Part shown: piece after piece, positions 24,900-32,145 of the stretch
Numbering within the stretch: position 1 is the stretch's first letter
How the letters are laid out: every line of letters starts with the position of its first letter
Assembly (NCBI RefSeq): GCF_017094465.1
Contig: NZ_CP064791.1
Coordinates: 2,418,001-2,482,000 of the forward strand
Length of the DNA stretch: 64,000 nt
Source: Halapricum desulfuricans
GTDB lineage: Archaea; Halobacteriota; Halobacteria; Halobacteriales; Haloarculaceae
Direction of reading: 5' to 3'
Translations under genes and position numbers: made by a program
The notes under the pieces: model-generated
Seen by the model: only the letters and a program-made list of their open reading frames with translations
Databases searched by the model: none
Told to the model about the DNA's origin: nothing

Positions 24900-25808
24900 T
24901 CACCGTCGATACCACGCCAGAGCGGCCAACAGCAGCGCCAGCACCAAGAGGACAGGAAGCAATACAGGAGACCCGAAGCCACCGACTTCGGAGGGGAGGC
25001 CGCCGGCGGGCGGCTGCTGGGCGTCGTCCGCATCGGTCGTCGTCCCGTTAGTCGGCGGCTCGGCGGGCGGTGCCAGTTCGATTGTCGTCGTCACTGTCGA
25101 CGCGGTCTCAGTCGCACTCCGCGTGGGTGTCGTCGGCGTGTCGGTCGTCGTGTCGATCGGCGTCGATGTGTCAGTCGGCGGCGTGTCAGTGGAGGTCTGC
25201 GTCGTCTCCGTCGGCGGTTCCGGCTCCGCGGTCGGCGTGTCAGTCGGGTCGTCCGTGACCGGCGTCTCCGTCGGCGATTCGGGTTCCGTGGTCGGCGTCT
25301 CCGTCGAGGTTTCAGTAGGGGTGGCCTGTCGGGCGCGAACGTCGAACGACGAGACACTCTCGACGTCGTGGTCGCCGCGGGTGTCGACGAGTAGTCCGAC
25401 ACGCACCGTTTCGTTCGGACCGAGCGTGACGGCGTTACCCGCGCCTTCGAGGGGATCGTCCGGGTCGTCTCCCCGATAGAACCGGACATCCTCGGCGTCG
25501 TCGGTGATCCAGACCCGCGCGAACAGATCGCCGGTGTAGGTGATCGTGAACACGCGGTCGAGCGGCGTGACCGCGTCGTCGGCGACCCCGCCAGCTTCGA
25601 GATCCGGGTTCTCGTCGGCGAGCAGTAGCGCGATCTCGCCGTCCCCGTCGATCACTGCGTACTTCCCGTTGGGGCCGTCGGCGGGCTGCATCACGATGTC
25701 GCTGCCCTCGATCTCGTCAGTGCCGTCAGAGAAGGGGACCGCTCCCGTCGAGACAAGCAGGGCTGTCGAAGCGACGAGCACGGCCACGAGCAGAGCGGTT
25801 CGGGTCAC
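24900..25808 (-). CDS. DUF1102-type secreted protein with Thr/Pro stalk and TM anchor
   Basis: 302 residues. Signal peptide (1-22), then a globular beta domain (about 25-165) with the DUF1102 features SDIVMQPADGPNGKYAVIDG, LDRVFTITYTGDLFARVWIT and a PNETVRVGLLVDTRGDHDV segment. Residues 165-250 are a low-complexity T/P/E stalk, probably O-glycosylated. The C-terminus has a GSPVLLPVLLVLALLLAAL helix and YRR. It is a cell-wall-spanning anchored relative of the three secreted paralogs upstream and could tether a fibre to the membrane (inference). Confidence 0.75.
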   Translation of the reverse strand: MTRTALLVAVLVASTALLVSTGAVPFSDGTDEIEGSDIVMQPADGPNGKYAVIDGDGEIALLLADENPDLEAGGVADDAVTPLDRVFTITYTGDLFARVWITDDAEDVRFYRGDDPDDPLEGAGNAVTLGPNETVRVGLLVDTRGDHDVESVSSFDVRARQATPTETSTETPTTEPESPTETPVTDDPTDTPTAEPEPPTETTQTSTDTPPTDTSTPIDTTTDTPTTPTRSATETASTVTTTIELAPPAEPPTNGTTTDADDAQQPPAGGLPSEVGGFGSPVLLPVLLVLALLLAALAWYRR

Positions 25809-26045
25809 GGGCAGACTGCCGACAGTGGCGTCGGTACGAGAGACTTACCGGTCGAACGTCCCTTGTATTGATCCGCGAGACAGGCTTCAAGCAGTGTCTG
25901 AACTGGGTCGTCCGGCCGCTGACTGCGGATCTGCGATGTCAGTTTCGTGATGCTTGTTATTATGTCTGATGCTGCGAGTAGAGACTGCTTGAGGGAGCAC
26001 ACGCACGATATTACAAAGGGGATCGGAGTCTAGACTCCTACTGGG

Positions 26046-26195
26046 ATGCCCATCGAAAAACGGACCGACGACGCGGATCTCTCGTCGCTCCAGAGCCATC
26101 TGACGGAGGCACTGGAACACGCGGAGGACGAAACCACGAGATACCATATCAGGGAGGCGTATCAGAAGGTCGTGTTCATGGAAGTCGAGGAGTGA
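26046..26195 (+). CDS. 49-residue conserved-looking small protein
   Basis: An ATG-to-TGA frame of 49 codons with strongly haloarchaeal composition: MPIEKRTDDADLSSLQSHLT followed by an amphipathic helix (EHAEDETTRYHIREAYQKVV) and an acidic end. Codon use shows the usual third-position G/C preference. It stands alone in a 500-bp gap between two minus-strand genes. A short all-helical protein of this kind resembles small conserved haloarchaeal proteins; no function can be assigned. Confidence 0.6.
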   Translation: MPIEKRTDDADLSSLQSHLTEALEHAEDETTRYHIREAYQKVVFMEVEE

Positions 26196-26229
26196 GGGTG
26201 GGCGCTACTCTGTCTGTGGGGGATGGCGT

Positions 26230-26245
26230 AAAAAGCCGGGTGGTG
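26230..26245 (-). terminator. T5 terminator after the tandem paralog operon
   Basis: On the minus strand CCCGGC is followed by TTTTT (26234-26230), about 75 nt beyond the stop of the last tandem paralog. Haloarchaeal termination commonly needs only a short T-run. Confidence 0.4.
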
Positions 26246-26318
26246 CTGCTCGTTGCAACGCCGAAATCTGCCGTGTAACGACTACGTGGATGGTGGGTAC
26301 GTCGGTGTGAACACCTCA

Positions 26319-27005
26319 TCAAATCGGTGGGTTCGTTCTGTCGTATCCGCCACCGTTGGTCTCCTGTCGGGCAACAAACTCTGCGATTCCCGAGAGGTCG
26401 TCGTCCGGCGACGCATTCGGGCCAGTTGTATCGACTGTGATCACCATGTAGTACTCTTCGCCAACGTTGAACCGGTAGCCCTCGGTATTCGATCCGAATC
26501 CGCTTCCGGTCGGTTGTGCAAGTGGGTAGTCCTTATTGTAGCCGTTCTGAATCGGGAAGCTCTGCGAGGAAGAGCCAGTGGGAGCGTCTCCAGTATCGTA
26601 CAGCGTGAAATTGATGAACGACTGGCCGGCCCCACCATCCAGCCAATCCGTATTGGTAAAGTAGTAGCTCATCTTGAGCATCAGGCTCTGGGTTCCCTGA
26701 TTGACGATTTTGAACGCGTGCTCGTCCGCAGGGTTTTCGTGACTCCCAATTCGCGTAACTGCGTCGAAGTTAACACCCGAGGCATTGGTGCTAGCCCCGT
26801 CAAGATTGATCTGAAGCATTCCGTTGCTCTCCTCGACAAGTCCGGTATCACCTGGCACAAGACCGAGGAACGCGTTCGAGTCATCGGCTACCCGAACGCT
26901 CATAGTCCGATCTGCACTGACGCTCGTGAACGCACCACTGCCCACTACAGCCGTCCCACCGGCGGTGATCGCCCCTAACGTTGTAAGGTATGTGCGTCGT
27001 TTCAT
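26319..27005 (-). CDS. secreted SipW-linked protein, tandem paralog 1
   Basis: 228 residues. MKRRTYLTTLGAITAGGTAV leads to a GSGAFTSVSADR signature at the probable processing site. After it come beta strands (MSVRVADDSNAFLGLVPGD, HAFKIVNQGTQSLMLKMSYY, GEEYYMVITVDTTGPNASPD). The N-terminal signature followed by V-x-V-A-D-D-x-x-A-F-L is shared with the proteins at 27085 and 28238 and, in part, at 29934. The family (DUF1102-like, camelysin/TasA-like topology) consists of secreted beta-sandwich proteins. The gene is third in the minus-strand series; its leader carries the T-arm-like element. Confidence 0.72.
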   Translation of the reverse strand: MKRRTYLTTLGAITAGGTAVVGSGAFTSVSADRTMSVRVADDSNAFLGLVPGDTGLVEESNGMLQINLDGASTNASGVNFDAVTRIGSHENPADEHAFKIVNQGTQSLMLKMSYYFTNTDWLDGGAGQSFINFTLYDTGDAPTGSSSQSFPIQNGYNKDYPLAQPTGSGFGSNTEGYRFNVGEEYYMVITVDTTGPNASPDDDLSGIAEFVARQETNGGGYDRTNPPI

Positions 27006-27013
27006 TGTTCTGT

Positions 27014-27070
27014 CCCCACCTACGGGGAAGACCCACCGGCGGAATCGAACCGCCGAGATGCCAGCGTGGG
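27014..27070 (-). promoter_or_regulatory. T-arm-like structured leader element, copy A
   Basis: The minus-strand RNA would read CCCACG, a 9-nt linker, CGGCGG-TTCGATT-CCGCCG, GTGGG, then CCCC-GTAGGT-GGGG. The central 17 nt (GGCGGTTCGATTCCGCC) are a perfect tRNA T-arm with a consensus 7-nt loop. CCCAC and GTGGG can close an acceptor-like stem around it. The last hairpin displays the Shine-Dalgarno AGGT in its loop. It fills most of the 79-bp gap between two operon genes. Confidence 0.7.
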
Positions 27071-27084
27071 AGACAGCTGTCGCA

Positions 27085-28146
27085 CTATTCGAGTCTCGCA
27101 GCGACCAGCAGTCCGGTCGGGTTCCCGTTCGAACCGGTCAGGTTAGTGACCTCGGCTCGCAGGGTGTGGGTCCCGGCGTTGACCGACTGCGTGGGGATAT
27201 CGGACCGGAGTGGGTCGAACGCCTCCTCGCCAGAGTAGCCCCCGATTGAACTCTCGTCAAGGAAGAACTCGACGGGGTTGTCCGCGCCGTACTCTTCGAT
27301 CACGAGGTCGCGGCTCCCCGCGTCGACCTCGAAGTCGAGTTCGTAGACGTAGGGGACCTCATCGTCCGCCGGGTCGCTCTCCAGGCCCCCTGTTCCGAAG
27401 GGGTCGACCCAGTTGGCCTGATTTGAGGTATCCCACGCGCTCGGCGGGTCGGTGATGACTTGCGCGTCGCGCGTGTCTGAGAGGGTCGGACCGCTCGTCA
27501 CTTTCCAATTTGCTGTCCCTGTGTCGAGTCGCCGCGCACTCGGCTCGGGCGGGAACGCCGGTTCGCCGCAACTGGCCTCGGCGTCGGCGTGGACAAGCAT
27601 CTGGTGTTCACCATCCTCGTCGACAGGCTGGAAGAGATTTTGGAATTCGTCGGGGTCGATGCCCTGCGTTCGTGCGACGAGGCCGACGCAAATACACTGG
27701 CCTGTATCGAGGCAGATCGCGTTGTCTGCCCCCGTGACTGGCGCGTTCTGCGTGCTGTCTCGGTACAACGACACGGCGTCATCACCATTATCGTTCTCAA
27801 CAGGATTGGTTTCGAGCCAGACACCAACCGACTGAGTGCCCTGGTTGCAGATCTCGAAGATATTGTGGATCACGGTCGTAGCGTCGGGATTGAGTCCCGA
27901 TCCAGCGACGTTGTTGTTCGAGTCCGAGAGATTCAGCGTCATTGTACCAGAGTCCGCCCCAGTCACGTAGTCACCGTTCTGGCTCTCCGAACACGGGGCC
28001 AAACGGAGGAAGGCGTTAGCGTCACTGGCGACTGAAATCGAGACGTTTCGCTCGGCGCTGACGCTGGTAAACGCACCCGATCCCATCGTTAGGGCCCCAC
28101 CAGCACTGAGCGTCCCGAGTGCGGCCAGTACGTTGCGTCGTTTCAT
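27085..28146 (-). CDS. secreted SipW-linked protein, tandem paralog 2 (long)
   Basis: 353 residues. Signal MKRRNVLAALGTLSAGGALT plus GSGAFTSVSAER, then a first beta domain (about 35-195; NISISV-type repeat VASDANAFLRLAPCSE, ICNQGTQSVGVWLETNPVEN, CIGLVARTQGIDPDEF). A second C-terminal beta domain (about 205-353) ends with YSGEEAFDPLRSDIPTQSVN and a HTLRAEVTNLTGSNG segment. The extra domain is absent from the other two paralogs and could be a tip or binding module. Four Cys in domain 1 could form disulfides. Flanked on both sides by copies of the T-arm-like leader. Confidence 0.72.
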   Translation of the reverse strand: MKRRNVLAALGTLSAGGALTMGSGAFTSVSAERNVSISVASDANAFLRLAPCSESQNGDYVTGADSGTMTLNLSDSNNNVAGSGLNPDATTVIHNIFEICNQGTQSVGVWLETNPVENDNGDDAVSLYRDSTQNAPVTGADNAICLDTGQCICVGLVARTQGIDPDEFQNLFQPVDEDGEHQMLVHADAEASCGEPAFPPEPSARRLDTGTANWKVTSGPTLSDTRDAQVITDPPSAWDTSNQANWVDPFGTGGLESDPADDEVPYVYELDFEVDAGSRDLVIEEYGADNPVEFFLDESSIGGYSGEEAFDPLRSDIPTQSVNAGTHTLRAEVTNLTGSNGNPTGLLVAARLE

Positions 28147-28152
28147 ATGTTA

Positions 28153-28213
28153 CCCCACCTACGGGGGAGGCCCACCGGCGGAATCGAACCGCCGTGACGC
28201 GCACCAACGTGGG
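28153..28213 (-). promoter_or_regulatory. T-arm-like structured leader element, copy B
   Basis: Same plan as copy A: CCCACG, a 13-nt linker, CGGCGG-TTCGATT-CCGCCG, GTGGG and CCCCC-GTAGGT-GGGG, then ATG 9 nt further on. The stem-loop bases are identical to copy A while the linker differs in length and sequence, which is what selection for structure would leave. Upstream of paralog 3 only the GTAGGTGGGG part is present (near 28896-28910), and the unrelated gene at 29273 has just the AGGTGGG ribosome-binding site. Confidence 0.7.
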
Positions 28214-28237
28214 TTGACTGATTTATTGACTGCTCTC

Positions 28238-28867
28238 TTATGACGAAGGGTCGTAATCCAGACCAGTTTCGTCTAGCGCGATCGCATTGAATGTGAGAGT
28301 CGCTTCAGAGAGATCCAAGTCGTCCGGAGGATCTCTGAAACTGAAACCAACATCGTTCATCGTTTCGCCAGGCTCAACAACAGGAAGGTTTCCGCCGTCC
28401 ACACCGCCATATACGTTTGCGTTCAACGATGAACTCGAATGGTCTTTAGATTCGATGTAGTTCAACTCGGAATCATCTGTGTATACACTCATATTGGGCT
28501 CACTAGGAACAGACACACTGACGACAACAGGTTGGGTTCCCAGGTTAGTGACTTTCAGAACATCCCGAATAATTGTGGTAGCGTCTTTGTTCAGACCTTG
28601 ACCTGCTTCAGAGTAATCTCCCTCTTGAGTTTCGTTCGTATTCGTGAAATCAAGACTCACAGTCCCGTCAGACCCAACATCCGCATACTCGTTTCCGTTT
28701 GGTGTGTCTTGGGGTTCAATAGCAAGGAAAGCCTCGGCGTCGTCCGCAACTTGAACTGCCATACCCCTATCTGCACTCACACTCGTGAACGCGCCACTTC
28801 CAATTGCAGCTGCCCCACCGGCAGCGAGCGATCCCATTCCGAGCAGGAACTTGCGTCGTTTTGTCAT
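28238..28867 (-). CDS. secreted SipW-linked protein, tandem paralog 3
   Basis: 209 residues from ATG 28867, which has an AGAGGT ribosome-binding site 8 nt upstream; a frame extension to 28906 lacks one. MTKRRKFLLGMGSLAAGGAA and GSGAFTSVSADR repeat the family signature, followed by MAVQVADDAEAFLAIEPQDT, a VLKVTNLGTQPVVVSVSVPS strand pair and a VEPGETMNDVGFSFRDPPDD segment. First gene of the tandem series. Its DNA is visibly AT-richer than neighbours, which may mean a recent arrival or relaxed codon use. Confidence 0.72.
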   Translation of the reverse strand: MTKRRKFLLGMGSLAAGGAAAIGSGAFTSVSADRGMAVQVADDAEAFLAIEPQDTPNGNEYADVGSDGTVSLDFTNTNETQEGDYSEAGQGLNKDATTIIRDVLKVTNLGTQPVVVSVSVPSEPNMSVYTDDSELNYIESKDHSSSSLNANVYGGVDGGNLPVVEPGETMNDVGFSFRDPPDDLDLSEATLTFNAIALDETGLDYDPSS

Positions 28868-29272
28868 GGTTGGTCTACCTCTTGTCCGCACGCCCCCGAA
28901 CCCCACCTACTTCGACACCGACCGTTCGGCGTCACCGGCCTGATCGTGGTCCCGGGGCGCGCTTGTGCAAGACAAGTGGCCCTTCCCACCTTGTATTGAC
29001 CCGCTTGACCGACCCGATATCGGTGTCTGAAACCTCGGATTACTCCCTTTGAAACCGGATCGCGCCGTCCAAAGGATCCCTGAAATCACTCTTTGAATGG
29101 GCGAATTAACCAGCTCCGTATCATTCCGTGAGTAAGAGGATAACATCAAGGGAATAGTTAGAAAAATCACCAGAACCAGAGGTAGGCGACCGTTTATCGA
29201 TCGGGAATATCACACCGTCCCATACCTTTTTGTTCGATTAGGTAGATGTGTCTGACGCGTAGGTGGGCCTTA
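28868..29272. other. 405-bp divergent intergenic region
   Basis: AT-richer spacer between the divergent paralog 3 gene and DUF7344 gene; it should hold both promoters. I see a GTAGGTGGGG copy (minus strand, near 28896-28910), ribosome-binding sites for both genes, and no coding frame with support. No clear palindrome was found. Confidence 0.45.
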
Positions 29273-29932
29273 ATGGCAAGCAAACCGGAGGCAGTTACAG
29301 CCTCACGAGACGAGCAACCCGTCGCACGTGTGGGGACGGACGACGGGGCAGAGGGAAAGGACGAACGCGACGCGCCCGCAGGGCCGGATGGGGCGACGCT
29401 CTCCAGGGACGACGCGTTCGAGATACTCAGCAACCGTCGGCGTCGGTTCGCGCTACATCACCTCCAGCACAACGGCGAGCGTGCGGAGCTGGGCGAACTC
29501 TCCGAGCACGTCGCCGCCTGGGAGAACGACAGTAACGTCCAGGAGATCTCCGCGAGCGAGCGCAAGCGCGTCTACACCTCTCTCCAGCAGTTTCACCTGC
29601 CGAAGATGGACGACAAGGGCGTCATCGAGTTCGACGATCGCGAGGGCGTGGTCGAACTCACGCCCGCCGCCGAACAGATGGACGTCTATCTCGAGGTCGT
29701 CGAAGGCAACGACGTCCCCTGGAGCCAGTACTATCTCGGGCTCTCAGCGGTAAATATCGGCCTGCTCGTCGCCGCCATGGCCGGGACCTACCCGCTCCGA
29801 CTGGTTCCGGACGGCGGCTGGGGACTATTCGTCGCGACGACCTTTTTCGTCTCTGCGCTCGTCCATACGTACTACAGTCGTACCGAAATGCGACTCGGTG
29901 ACTCCGAGAGCCCGCCCGAAGTGGAGGACTGA
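29273..29932 (+). CDS. membrane-anchored DUF7344 winged-helix regulator
   Basis: 219 residues. After an acidic N-terminus, LSRDDAFEILSNRRRRFALH starts a DUF7344 winged helix (about 45-140; KRVYTSLQQFHLPKMDDKGV, VELTPAAEQMDVYLEVV). Two TM helices follow (about 157-178 and 186-207). DUF7344 proteins are haloarchaeal DNA-binding regulators. The TM pair would place the DNA-binding head at the membrane, fit for sensing secretion or envelope state. ATG 29273 has AGGTGGG 6 nt upstream. It is divergent from the secreted paralogs and 1 nt ahead of the gene at 29934, so it may regulate this cluster (inference). Confidence 0.75.
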   Translation: MASKPEAVTASRDEQPVARVGTDDGAEGKDERDAPAGPDGATLSRDDAFEILSNRRRRFALHHLQHNGERAELGELSEHVAAWENDSNVQEISASERKRVYTSLQQFHLPKMDDKGVIEFDDREGVVELTPAAEQMDVYLEVVEGNDVPWSQYYLGLSAVNIGLLVAAMAGTYPLRLVPDGGWGLFVATTFFVSALVHTYYSRTEMRLGDSESPPEVED

Positions 29933-29933
29933 T

Positions 29934-30332
29934 ATGAACCGCCGCTGGGTGTACGGCGCGCTACTCGCACTCGCCGTGGTCTTACTGCTCGGTACAGGCG
30001 GCTTCAGTGCCATCTCTGCCGACCGCGGCGTTTCCGTCGCCGTAACGGGCAACGACGATGCCTATCTCGGCTACGAGACTGCGTGTCACAACGGGACACT
30101 CAATATAACGATCACCAACCGGTTCGACGAGACGCTCACGGACGGTTCGGTCACGGTCGACGGGAACGAAACGGAGCTACCCGAGATCAAACCGAGCGAG
30201 AGCGCGACTGTCACGTTCGACGTGTCCGCGTCGGACGGCCAGACCATCGAACCGGGCGATCCAGTGACTGTCGAGGCCAGTGGATCGGGAATTTCGGTCG
30301 AACTTGACCGCACCGTTCCCGAGCAGTGTTGA
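29934..30332 (+). CDS. short secreted protein of the SipW-linked family
   Basis: 132 residues, starting 1 nt after the DUF7344 gene stop. MNRRWVYGALLALAVVLLLG and GGFSAISADRGVSVAVTGND is a variant of the tandem paralogs' signature. The rest is a single beta-sandwich-like domain (CHNGTLNITITNRFDETLTD, ESATVTFDVSASDGQTIEPG) ending in Cys. Two Cys (in ETACHNG and the C-terminal VPEQC) could pair. Compact size compared with paralogs suggests a minor or cap subunit; this is inference. Confidence 0.7.
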   Translation: MNRRWVYGALLALAVVLLLGTGGFSAISADRGVSVAVTGNDDAYLGYETACHNGTLNITITNRFDETLTDGSVTVDGNETELPEIKPSESATVTFDVSASDGQTIEPGDPVTVEASGSGISVELDRTVPEQC

Positions 30333-30381
30333 GAAGACAAATCAGTCCGATCGAGAACCCCCCGTCGGACGGAAAAAGCAG

Positions 30382-31434
30382 TTACGACGACTCTTCGGCG
30401 AGGTCAAGCACGTCGTCGAAAAAGCCGAGCGAGTCGTGTGGTCCGGGGTTCGCTTCGGGATGGTACTGGCGGGTGATGATCCCCAGCTCCTCGTTTTCGA
30501 GGCCTTCGGGCGTGTCGTCGTTGACGTTGATCTGCGTGACGTCGAGATTATCGCCGGGATCGGCCACGGTGTAGCCGTGGTTCTGGGTCGTCATCACGAC
30601 CTGGTCGGTCCGCAGGTCACGGACGGGCTGGTTGACCCCGCGGTGGCCGAACTCCATCTTCTCGGTCTCGCCGCCGAGCGCGCTGGCGACGACCTGCTGA
30701 CCCAGGCAGATCCCCGCGATCGGTACGTCCCCGACGTAGGTGTCGACGACCTCGCCCGCCTGCTCGAAGTTCTCGGGATCGCCGGGTCCGTTCGAGATGA
30801 AGAGCAGATCCGGATCGACCGCCTCGATATCGTCCTCGGTCGCGTCGTAGGGCAGGACGTGCACCTCGGCGTCGCGCTCGACCAGCGACTCGATGATCGA
30901 CCCCTTGGCCCCGCAGTCGACGAGCGCGACCCGCTGGCCGTCGCCGTCCTCGTTGTAGACGACCGGCTCCTCGACGCTGACCTGCGCGCCGATGTCCCGG
31001 TGCTCGGACATGTGCTTGCACTGCTTGAGCTGTTCGAGGGCGTCTTCTTCGGTCGCGTCCGGGCCGGCTGCGATCCCGCATTTCATCGCTCCCTCATCGC
31101 GAATCTCGGTTACGATGTCCCGTGTGTCGAGATGATCGACCGCGGGCACGCCCTCACCGTCAAGCCACTCGGCGACGTCGTCGGTCAACTCGCGGGCGAC
31201 GACGGCGTTGGGCTGGACCCGGTCGGACTCGAAGCGCTCCTCGCGGACCCCGTAGTTGCCGATCAGCGGGTACGAGAACGTCAGGATCTGCTCCTCGTAG
31301 GAGGGATCGGTCAGACTCTCCTCATATCCGGTGTAGGCGGTCGTGAACACCAGCTCCCCGTTGGCTGTTCCGGGAGCGCGTGCGCGCGCCTCGACGATAC
31401 GTTCTCCTTCGAGCGCCACGTAGGCGTCAGTCAT
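30382..31434 (-). CDS. carA: carbamoyl-phosphate synthase small subunit
   Basis: 350 residues. The small-subunit N-terminal domain (GELVFTTAYTGYEESLTDPS) precedes a class I glutamine amidotransferase domain: LLFISNGPGDPE, nucleophile Cys in IAGICLGQQVVASALGG, and His/Glu in RQYHPEANPGPHDS. It supplies ammonia from glutamine to CarB for arginine and pyrimidine synthesis. carB is not in the neighbourhood. A T5 run at 30373-30377 follows on the minus strand. A divergent Lrp-type regulator gene starts 103 bp upstream. Confidence 0.95.
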   Translation of the reverse strand: MTDAYVALEGERIVEARARAPGTANGELVFTTAYTGYEESLTDPSYEEQILTFSYPLIGNYGVREERFESDRVQPNAVVARELTDDVAEWLDGEGVPAVDHLDTRDIVTEIRDEGAMKCGIAAGPDATEEDALEQLKQCKHMSEHRDIGAQVSVEEPVVYNEDGDGQRVALVDCGAKGSIIESLVERDAEVHVLPYDATEDDIEAVDPDLLFISNGPGDPENFEQAGEVVDTYVGDVPIAGICLGQQVVASALGGETEKMEFGHRGVNQPVRDLRTDQVVMTTQNHGYTVADPGDNLDVTQINVNDDTPEGLENEELGIITRQYHPEANPGPHDSLGFFDDVLDLAEESS

Positions 31435-31485
31435 TACGAGATGCGTATGTGAGACCGGCAGATAAGCGTTGCTTTCGAAGCTCCG

Positions 31486-31500
31486 TTACGAAATTCGTAA
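31486..31500. promoter_or_regulatory. 15-bp palindrome between carA and the Lrp gene
   Basis: TTACGAA-A-TTCGTAA is a perfect palindrome in the divergent 102-bp spacer, 36 bp before the lrp start and 51 bp before carA. Lrp/AsnC dimers bind 13-15 bp palindromes of this sort and often repress themselves and a divergent neighbour. Assignment is by position. Confidence 0.55.
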
Positions 31501-31536
31501 TACTCAAGTGACGACCACGGGAAGGTACACACCTCG

Positions 31537-31950
31537 ATGGACGAACTGGACCGGGAAATCCTCGGAATCCTCCGTGAGGACGCCCGGACACCGTACACGG
31601 AGATCGCCGACGACGTGGGAACCTCGGAGGGAACCGTCCGGAATCGGGTCGAGCAACTGATCGAGGACGGCGTGATCGAGCGCTTCACCGTCGCGACCCG
31701 GACGGGTAACATCAAGGCGATGATCGAGCTACGCGTGGACGTCAACGTCGACACCACGGGCGTCAGCGAACGCCTGGCGGAGTGGCACGAGGTGGACTTC
31801 GTCTGGCAGGTCGGCGGCGAAGAGGACATCGTGCTCATCGTCGACTGTGCCGATACCGCCAGCGTGAACGACCTCATCACACGGGCCAGAGAGTTAGAAG
31901 AGGTCGTAAACACGAAGACGAGGCTAATCCTCGACGAGCGCGTCGGGTGA
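31537..31950 (+). CDS. Lrp/AsnC-family transcription regulator
   Basis: 137 residues. Helix-turn-helix at about 1-55 (MDELDREILGILREDARTPY, then EGTVRNRVEQLIEDGVI), followed by a RAM/ligand-binding domain (VNVDTTGVSERLAEWHEVDF, VGGEEDIVLIVDCADTA). Such proteins sense amino acids and control their metabolism; divergence from carA points to arginine/glutamine or pyrimidine supply (inference). The final codons, ILDERVG, lie inside a 72-bp tandem duplication that continues past the stop. Confidence 0.9.
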   Translation: MDELDREILGILREDARTPYTEIADDVGTSEGTVRNRVEQLIEDGVIERFTVATRTGNIKAMIELRVDVNVDTTGVSERLAEWHEVDFVWQVGGEEDIVLIVDCADTASVNDLITRARELEEVVNTKTRLILDERVG

Positions 31951-32095
31951 GCGATAGCGAATCAACGCGAAGGTTCGAGGATTCGCCGAGTATGGCTACT
32001 CCTCGACGAGCGCGTCGGGTGAGCGATAGCGAATCAACGCGAAGGTTCGAGGATTCGCCGAGTATGGCTACTCCTCGACGAGCGCGTCGGGTGAG
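31928..32095 (+). repeat. 72-bp tandem duplication covering the end of the lrp gene
   Basis: Units begin at 31928, 32000 and 32072 with TCCTCGACGAGCGCGTCGGG. The first two are full 72-bp copies with no mismatch that I can find; the third breaks off after about 24 bp. The first copy contains the last codons and TGA of the lrp gene. The length is a multiple of three. A recent slipped-strand duplication is the simplest account. Confidence 0.9.
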
Positions 32096-32145
32096 TAGCG
32101 GGACGCCGAACGAGATGAGCGATCCCGAAACAGCGAGTGGCGAGA

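Noticed and set aside
27014-28213. Complete tRNA genes
   Set aside because: Only the T-arm and part of an acceptor-like stem are present; no D-arm or anticodon arm fits in the sequence before them.
31928-32095. CRISPR array
   Set aside because: Units are contiguous with no variable spacers; it is a plain tandem duplication and no cas genes are present.
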